The position numbers and the translations under genes were made by a program. This document shows, in pieces, positions 57,900 through 64,000 of a DNA stretch of 64,000 nucleotides. This DNA is from Arenicola marina (lineage: Eukaryota; Annelida; Polychaeta; Arenicolidae). Position 1 is the first letter of the stretch, and each line of letters begins with the position of its first letter. The DNA lies in assembly GCA_964019135.1 (NCBI GenBank), contig OZ025249.1, positions 14,471,088-14,535,087 on the forward strand, read 5' to 3'. The notes beneath the pieces are model-generated. The model saw only the letters and a list, made by a program, of their open reading frames with translations. It ran no database searches and was not told the origin of the DNA.

Positions 57900-59685
57900 A
57901 TCCCTACCAACCCACATTCCGTTTTACCACGGGCGTGTCGAGGTTAAGGGCGTATGTTGGGGGGCTGTGGGTTGGGGGTTGGAAGGAAGGTGGCGGAGGG
58001 GGGGGGGCAAGCATCAATTCATGGAGAAATCCTAATTCCTCGTCTTTTTAAAGAAATCTGTTTCAGTGGTTCACATGTGAAGAGGCCTTGGCAATCCCTA
58101 CTCTTTGGAAAGAAATTGGTGCCAAGCTTAAACACAAATCTGCGATGGATTAGACCAATATGCACTTACATAAATTAGACAATGACATCCACCTTGCCAA
58201 AAACAATTTAATAATTCAAACTAATTCTCGGTTTTTGGAGGTTCTATGAACTTCAGTGCGGTCTTAACATCGCCATATTTGTTGGCATGTTATAACCATT
58301 ATCATAGTGCAAATATGTTGACAGGGTGACGTATTAATCAATAAATGATATGTGATTGAAGTACTACAACTATACTTTTACATAGGCATTCTCAGCTCTA
58401 CTGGGCTTACATGAAATTTTTTTGATACTGTCGCAGGGTGTTTTTACGTTTTACTGAATGCATGGCTGAGCTTGATGGTGCCAACTATGTATGCTATCAA
58501 TGTGCTTTCATAACAATATTCATCTTAAAAGGCACATCACAGCCATGGCGTCCGCAATGTGATGACGTAGTACACAAGTAATCCACAATTGAGATACACG
58601 GATCTGGTAAATTTGTGTCCTCAACAACATGCCCTTTCGTTTATTGAACACTATATGTTCGCATTTATCAGACAATCACCGGTGAGCAATTTCTATTTAA
58701 ATATTTATCAATGTTTTCTCGGGGAAACTGTGCTGCGGTGTATTGTCTTTTAGTATGCATTCATGCGCACTGGTCATTGCGATATATGCATCTATATGCC
58801 GTGGTTATCCACATCACCGCCAGGTGGCTTCCGGAATGGCATCCAATTGCCGTCTCATTCCCTCTCGTTATTAGTATATTAGTTAGGGTCCAACCCCAAC
58901 CCTCTTCCGCCGCCCCTCCGCCAACCCTCAGCCACCCCCTCCCCGCCTCTGCAACCCCTAGGTTCCCTGGCCCCACCGCCATATCCTGTCCGTGTACGCT
59001 CGAGGACCATGATAGACTTCCATGCAGAGCCCAAATGAAGGATTTGGAGAGGGTGAGAAAGGAGGAGGGGGGGTGTATCTAGAGGACGGCACCCATCCAG
59101 CCGACCACTCCCCTGGACACCCGCACCCCTCACAAGCAGCTCAGAATATGGTCGCGTGTCCTCAACATGCTTAAACACGATACAATCTGTGCCCTTCCCC
59201 AGAGTTTACCACTCATTCACCGATGAGAGGTTGATCGCGTGAGTTCCATAATGGTACATTAAAAAGATGGTAACACCCTCCAGTGAACCTTTTCGTAGCA
59301 AACTGATGATACGTGCTTCCATCTACCGAGCCAGATCGTAAAAACATCGAGCCCATTTGTTTATTTTCAACATGTTTCAGTTTATATAAACCTTAAACGT
59401 AAACCTCCTATAGCGCATTTTCTTATACTCAACAAATGGGAAACCTCAACAAGTTTACGTCAATTCTTCAACAAGTTCAACCTTGCTGACATTTTGGTTT
59501 ACATCAGGAGGAGATTGTAAGGTGATTAAACAGAAACAAAATACAAACGACGTCTAACATTGTTCAACAAAGGTGAACGTAAACAGTCAACCTTCAACAT
59601 GTTGAGAATAAACCCTGGGGGAGGGTTACTTAATGCATTGCTGTGGGCGTGGAGGTTCCTCTTTTTCATTCGCTCCCTCATGCAT
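57900..59685. other. Intergenic stretch, no gene recognised
   Basis: A 123-codon frame at 58711-59082 is Pro-rich at its C-terminal half and lies over C-rich DNA that is open on both strands; I see no domain. A G-run lies at 57997-58007. A repeat of 'ttcaacatg/caacaag...' words occurs at 59370-59600. Confidence 0.4.
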
Positions 59686-59689
59686 CAAG

Positions 59690-59954
59690 TGGGGCGGGCG
59701 GCGCGACAGCTCAGTGGGCTAGAGCCCTCGCATTGAGTGCTGGAGGCCACCTGAGAGCCTAACGGCACGTGGGTCGGTGGTTCGAGCCCTGCTGTGGCCA
59801 TGTCTGTCTGGTCGCAGGATAAAGATCCCATGTCTTTCTTCGTAAAGAGTTTGGGGTTATTCCCGGCTACATGGCCCCACTCTCCCATCCTTCTCCCATT
59901 GACGCGATATGACCAGAAGTGGTTAAAGCGTCGTGAATAACCAACCAACCAACT
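59690..59954 (+). mobile_element. tRNA-derived SINE, full-length
   Basis: About 265 bp. The tRNA-like head has an A box (CAGCTCAGTGGG, 59707-59718) and B box (GGTTCGAGCCC, 59779-59789). Then follow gtggccatgtctgtctggtc, gcaggataaagatcccatg, the core tctttcttcgtaaagagttt, a ggttaaagcgtcgtgaataa section and a CCAACCAACCAAC tail (59941-59954). This is the reference copy for the other SINE pieces in the window. Confidence 0.9.
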
Positions 59955-60057
59955 ATCAGGCATCAAGGGCACCCGCAGAAACCCCCCCCCCCCCGGCGGA
60001 ATCACCAAATGCGCTCAACGTAATATGACACGAGGCCGTCTGCGGTGCGTTACCACG

Positions 60058-60082
60058 GAACCCCGATAGCTCAGCCGGAATG
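60058..60082 (+). mobile_element. SINE head fragment
   Basis: gaaccccgatagctcagccgg matches the first bases and A box of the SINE at 52312; the rest is absent. Confidence 0.45.
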
Positions 60083-60084
60083 TA

Positions 60085-60950
60085 GGCCTAAGTGAAACAC
60101 TGCGTACATGTAGGCTAAGTAGGACCAAGGTACTTCCTGGTACTATGGAATATGGTGTTGCATGACACATCATGTCCCATATATCTGTGTGTGTGCCAAG
60201 TCGTGACTATGGCTGGTCGTTCTTCCTTGTTAGGGTGAACCATTGTTTCAGCAGCGTCGCTCACGTAGGCCATTCCGTAGGCTCAACCACGGAAGATAGA
60301 CCATATGGCCTATAGATCTGCAATTCAACATGTTTACCTACTACGCTGCAGTGGTTCCTCATAGCACAGTCGTTAGCACTCGGAGCTTGTGGTTCGGACC
60401 GTGGGCCTATAGGTTTCAATCAAAATATAGATTTGTTTTGGTATGATCATTATTTGTTTTACGAGGTTTTCAACAACGAATACACATGTGACTGATCACC
60501 TCGAATACGATACCAAAACACTCGTGAACTAAACGGATAAACAATTCAAATTAATAACTACATCATATGACACAAGTGGAAAGATAAAAAAAAAATCTAC
60601 AAGCAAATGTTAAATAACGACTGCAGCATAAACCCAGAACACAGGACAGGAATTATTGACCACAATATGGCGACAAACAACCCATACATAAACCTCTTAT
60701 TGGTGTAACATAAGCAGTCTGTTATTTACCTTTTATTGTCTTAATAATGAAGTGAACAGCGGTAAATGATGTTTATGAGTAGCTGGGCGGCATCAACAAC
60801 TTACAGACTTTGGGAGCAATGAGTTAATTAGTGAAGCAAAAGACTTAACGCTACTTAGTGTATATCATCCACTGGTCTCAAACATGGCACAATTCAAGTC
60901 ACCATCAGCAATTTTAATAATAAGTAATACATTTATTTTTTCAAACATAA
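60085..60950. other. Non-coding stretch, nothing recognised
   Basis: AT-rich with no long open frame. Confidence 0.4.
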
Positions 60951-60979
60951 ACGGAATATAATAAGCGGCAAAAAAACGC

Positions 60980-61260
60980 CGGCGTATTCGAGTTTGACGC
61001 CGTGACGTATGAGGACTGCACACCTGACTTATCAGAAGCCTTGATGCGTCACTGGGCAGGCTTCCGCACACGATCGGCCGCTTCCGTAGCGGGCCGCTGC
61101 ACCCCGGAGGACCAGCAGACCAGTGTGGCCCCTTCATTTGCATAATCACGCCTCCTCAGATACGTCACGTGACAGAGACAATTGCAAGGCGCAGTAAATA
61201 GACAAGTCCTCCACTTGTGCATATATCTTTTACAGTTGTTGATCACCAGGCCGGGCGCTT
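60980..61260. promoter_or_regulatory. Possible promoter/enhancer: CpG-rich with octamer and E-box/CRE
   Basis: A locally CpG-rich segment contains gacgccgtgacgtatg (CRE-like), a perfect octamer ATTTGCAT at 61135-61142, and tacgtcacgtgacag at about 61161-61175 (overlapping CRE-like and CACGTG E-box), followed by a TATA-like catatatctttta at 61220. No gene is clearly attached; the PHD-FLYWCH gene starts 1.4 kb to the right. Confidence 0.3.
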
Positions 61261-61639
61261 GAATGTACTGCGAACGTCTGTGTCAATGCCTTAAACTTGG
61301 TTTTTAATGACCCAAAAGCACTAGTTACATCACGCGAAGAGACCTCCATGCACGACCCCATCCCCATTCACTCCGCGTGCAAGCGAGGCTGCGGCCGTAA
61401 GTCACGCTTCGCTGCCTTCAACTCAAGCGCATCGAGAATCAGTGACTCAACCCCCGGCACAGTGGAGAACGCCCAGCCACTACTCGAGTCTGGCCGTGCC
61501 CCCCCCCCCCCCCCGCCCGTCCTCAGCGACCACCAACAACCCCACCCATACCGATAGTCCTCACCAACAATTCACCCCCACCCACCACCCGGGGTCATAC
61601 TTCCTGCACACACACACACGGTGTGCAGAGAACTCGCCA

Positions 61640-61860
61640 CAAGACGAACTCACCACAAGATAACTCGCCACAGCCCCGGATAACTCGCCACACTTTTGGG
61701 ATAACTCGCCACACTCGACAAGTGAACTCGCCACACCTACGGGTGTATCCAAATATATCGAACTCGCCACACCTACGGGTGTATCCAAATATATCCAAAT
61801 GTATCCATATGTATCCAAATGTATCCAAATGTATCCAAGTGTATCCAAACGTAATTATCC
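61640..61860. repeat. Two fused tandem repeats (aactcgccaca and gtatccaaat)
   Basis: Left: about eight 'aactcgccaca' words at 61633-61772, partly with the extension 'cctacgggtgtatccaaatat'. Right: 'gtatccaaat' repeated about eight times, 10-11 bp apart, to 61850. The first unit seems to have seeded the second. Confidence 0.8.
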
Positions 61861-62297
61861 AGATAAGTTCAGTTTTAATGTGTCTTGGTGAAGGCCGATT
61901 TCTGAAATGACCCCTTGATGGAATATGGAGCCCAGTGCGGTTTTGTTTCTGTCACAATATGGCTTCGCCCAAAGTGCCATGTGGGCGTGATATGCCGTGA
62001 AGTCGGCGATGTTAGTCGATGTGGCGGCCAGGGAGGATGGGGGGAGTAGGTAGCAGGGGTGGAAAAAGTGTTAAGCCGTTAACACCGGGAGAATCAGGAG
62101 TATACATCAAAGTGGTGCGACATGTTATTAAGATTAAAGATAAAAGTTAAAAGTTTTATTTAACGTCGTTATGTAAATGACTTGGTATGGTCAAGGAGGT
62201 ATGGTCTCCTTGATTCTGCTCTCGCATGTACATAACAGCATTTTCATTTTTAATTCGCAGCTATGATTACGGCAAATTATTTAGACAATTTGAGATG

Positions 62298-62368
62298 CCA
62301 GCGACGATCTCATTAACTTTAAAAGAGGTGAGATCGCTGGGGGGGATGGTGGGGGGGGGGGGGGGGGT
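62298..62368. other. Stem-loop followed by long G-run
   Basis: ccagcga-atctca (62299 on) pairs with tgagatcgctgg (62330-62341) around an A/T-rich loop; then a nearly unbroken run of G to about 62367. The G-run could form quadruplex DNA and is a likely source of sequencing slippage. It lies about 250 bp upstream of the PHD-FLYWCH start. Confidence 0.5.
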
Positions 62369-62612
62369 AGCACGTGACACCGTGAAGTCGGGAATGTATA
62401 TATATGGTCGAATGGATATCCTGATAATTTGTTTATGGGTTGTTTCCCAGTTGCAATTAGTAGATAACACACGTACGCATATTGCGGCTTCCGTAGGTCG
62501 GTACCAGTAGGCCAGTAGCGGATATTTTGGTATAAAACGGTCTGATCTTCCACATAGCCGGTCTCATTTTGATGCTGTTGGCCACCCGCGTAGATCGCCG
62601 TATTTTGCGGAA

Positions 62613-62718
62613 ATGAGTTCGGATTTGTGTATTGTGTGCCAGACTACGGTACGGCCACGGCAAGAGGCATTACAGTGTGACGGGTGTGAATTCTGGCAAC
62701 ACAGAACATGCGGAACGG
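62613..62718 (+). CDS. PHD-FLYWCH exon 1: first part of PHD finger
   Basis: Starts MSSDLCIVCQTTVRPRQEAL, continues QCDGCEFWQHRTCGT and ends at gtgagtc. It holds six of the eight zinc ligands (C6, C9, C22, C25, H30, C33). The ATG is the first in frame after a stop-containing leader. Confidence 0.8.
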
Positions 62719-63903
62719 GTGAGTCTTATTCGTTTGTCAGCGGGGCTTTCCTGTACGGTGATAATATATGATTTAGTCTATTGCGTAATATTGACACAGT
62801 TAGACAATGTAATTGATAAATTTAACATTGTCATTTTTTATTTGGTCTGATCGTGAATAAATCACTGTGCGTCATCTTTCAGGGATCACCAGAGACGAGT
62901 ACCGCAAACTGGTGCGGGAGGAGAGAACCATCGAGTGGCAATGCCATAATTGTACTCTGATTGTCAGCGAAAGATCGGTAAGTACCTTTACCTCTCAAAC
63001 ATTAATCATTCCAAATTAGTAGAACTTACATTTTAAGGATCGTGTGTAATATTATAATGAGTAATACTATCGATAAAGTACGATATCATCATGGTCAAAC
63101 TCATGGTTAACTTTTTATTCAGATAGCGGCCATAGATCCAGTGGCAAACAGCACATGCCACTTAATTTTGACTCCGGAACAGGCGGCTTCTGGTCACTTT
63201 GAACTTGACCATTCGTTTTCATTCGACATCATTATGGACATCATTATGGACACCATCACATTTAATTCAATGCATCTTTTGTCCCATATGTCACTCTTTA
63301 GAATTTCACGGAAGTAGACGTGACGCTGCCCGCCTTTGTGGAGCGGGAGGTTGTCCAGGAGGACACCCTGCTGGAAACCCCGGAGGCCACCGGAGATGTA
63401 TATGAGGACAAGCAATTTGAGCTTGTGGTCGAATCGTCTCAGCGAGGCCGATGCAAGCTGTACGAAAGGGCCGGCTACAGTTACAACATCAGCAGAAAAA
63501 ATGGTAAATTTCGTATCATCACCCGATTTTCATTATTGTCAGTATTTCCTTTGCAAAGTGACTAGATAACTTTTTCGTTAACGTGTCATCATTTGATTTC
63601 AAATTGACTTGAGTGATTGATTGCAGTATTATAATCGATTGATTGCAGTATTTTAATTAGTTGATTGCAGTATTATAATTAGTTGATTGCAGTATTATAA
63701 TTAATGTATATTTCAGATAAATGCACAATGTGGCGCTGCAGCGTGCGCAACGCCAATGTGAAGTGTAAAGCGACTGTGAAGCAAGTGGAGGGTGCCTTCA
63801 CCCCAGGGCCCCAGGTCCATACCCATTCGCCGCTATTGGGAGGTGCAGTAGCTGCCCGGATATCGAAGGATGTAAAGGAACAAGCGACGCGAGACCTGTT
63901 CAG
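62613..63903 (+). CDS. PHD finger-FLYWCH zinc finger protein, 5' part
   Basis: Plus-strand gene running off the right edge. Exons: 62613-62718, 62883-62977, 63302-63503, 63717-63903, joined in phases 1, 0, 1 with standard GT/AG sites. A further exon starting at 63123 is possible but reads to a stop. The first two exons form a compact PHD finger (CIVC...CDGC...H..C...CHNC). The next two form a FLYWCH finger (ELVVESSQRGRCKLYERAGY, KCTMWRCSVRNANVKCKAT, VHTHS). FLYWCH fingers derive from MULE-type transposases and bind DNA; PHD fingers often read histone tails. In many invertebrate proteins a MULE transposase-like domain follows; that part would be beyond the edge. It is either a domesticated chromatin/DNA-binding protein or a transposon gene. 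Confidence 0.8.
62883..62977 (+). CDS. PHD-FLYWCH exon 2: end of PHD finger
   Basis: Acceptor tctttcag, donor gtaagt. Encodes GITRDEYRKLVREERTIEWQ then CHNCTLIVSERS, supplying the last C-x2-C pair and the Trp that precedes it in PHD folds. Confidence 0.8.
63302..63503 (+). CDS. PHD-FLYWCH exon 3: linker and start of FLYWCH finger
   Basis: Acceptor cactctttag, donor gtaaat. An acidic linker (EREVVQEDTLLETPEATGDV) leads to FELVVESSQRGRCKLYERAG and YSYNISRKN, the first strands of the FLYWCH fold. Confidence 0.75.
63605..63712. repeat. Tandem repeat in the last visible intron, with acceptor-like words
   Basis: Four units of about 28-29 bp (ttgattgcagtattataatt) fill the intron just before the true acceptor at 63715. 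Each has TTGCAG, a possible cryptic 3' splice site. Confidence 0.8.
63717..63903 (+). CDS. PHD-FLYWCH exon 4: rest of FLYWCH finger
   Basis: Acceptor atatttcag, donor gtataac. Encodes DKCTMWRCSVRNANVKCKAT, VKQVEG and VHTHSP (the C-C-H-H ligands), then LGGAVAARISKDVKEQATRD. Phase 2 at the end, so further exons lie to the right. Confidence 0.8.
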
Positions 63904-64000
63904 GTATAACTAAAAAACTTGTCTGAAAGATAAAAATACTCCGCTTATTCTAGTTTTAGATTAACTATTATCTATTTATATAATTAACATTTTATTCCAA

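Noticed and set aside
58711-59178. Open frames of 123 and 99 codons
   Set aside because: Low-complexity C-rich DNA open on both strands, without domain or partner exons.
61297-61663. Open frames of 86 and 73 codons with Pro runs
   Set aside because: The Pro runs come from the C-run at 61499-61514; different overlapping frames are equally open.
63123-63300. Extra PHD-FLYWCH exon
   Set aside because: There is an acceptor-like cag, but the frame reaches a stop and there is no good donor; joining 62977 to 63302 keeps the frame.

Overview
This is animal nuclear DNA. The genes are split into short exons with GT/AG borders, the introns are full of non-LTR retrotransposons, tRNA-derived SINEs, MITEs and minisatellites, and there are no bacterial-type operons. 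The mix of F-type-lectin/EGF/FN3 receptor exons, a PHD-FLYWCH gene, several LINE lineages (Tx1/L1-like, CR1/L2-like and others) and tRNA-SINEs ending in CAAC repeats fits a cephalochordate such as Branchiostoma best. That assignment is an inference, not proven.

Host genes. The core is a head-to-tail tandem pair of receptor genes on the minus strand. Copy B (53709 to 38728) can be followed from signal peptide to stop through ten exons: signal peptide, Cys-rich EGF-like, two halves of an F-type-lectin (FTP) domain, two Cys-rich/EGF exons, an FN3-like exon, two matching 39-nt stalk exons, and a transmembrane exon with a tail carrying a hemITAM-like EDGYESL motif. Copy A (33102 to 7374 and beyond the left edge) shows the matching first three exons; the rest should lie to the left. 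Intron blocks and the upstream region are also duplicated and collinear. Copy A intron 1 has grown to about 21.5 kb, against 3.3 kb in B, by transposon insertion. Copy B carries a 29-bp deletion in its first lectin exon that shifts the frame. A third gene on the plus strand at the right edge (62613 onward) encodes a PHD finger followed by a FLYWCH zinc finger and runs off the window.

Layout. 1-7.3 kb: copy A intron with LINE remnants and a ~220-bp satellite. 7.3-12.3 kb: copy A lectin and EGF exons with AACGTTA-rich MITEs. 12.3-33 kb: copy A intron 1, holding Tx1-like LINE pieces, tandem arrays, a broken Ty3/gypsy fossil, nested LINE ends, a perfect palindrome and a nearly full CR1/L2-like LINE. 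33-38.7 kb: copy A first exon and promoter side, then a 44-bp minisatellite split by an internal piece of a Tx1-like LINE. 38.7-54.6 kb: copy B, with another LINE and a GTAGGCGC array in its large fourth intron interval. 54.6-62.6 kb: mostly unannotated, with SINEs, a cluster of perfect TGACGTCA sites and a possible promoter. 62.6-64 kb: the PHD-FLYWCH gene.

The receptor pair looks like an extracellular recognition receptor (lectin-type, EGF, FN3) with a possible tyrosine-signalling tail. The sequence shows the architecture; any role in immunity is inference.
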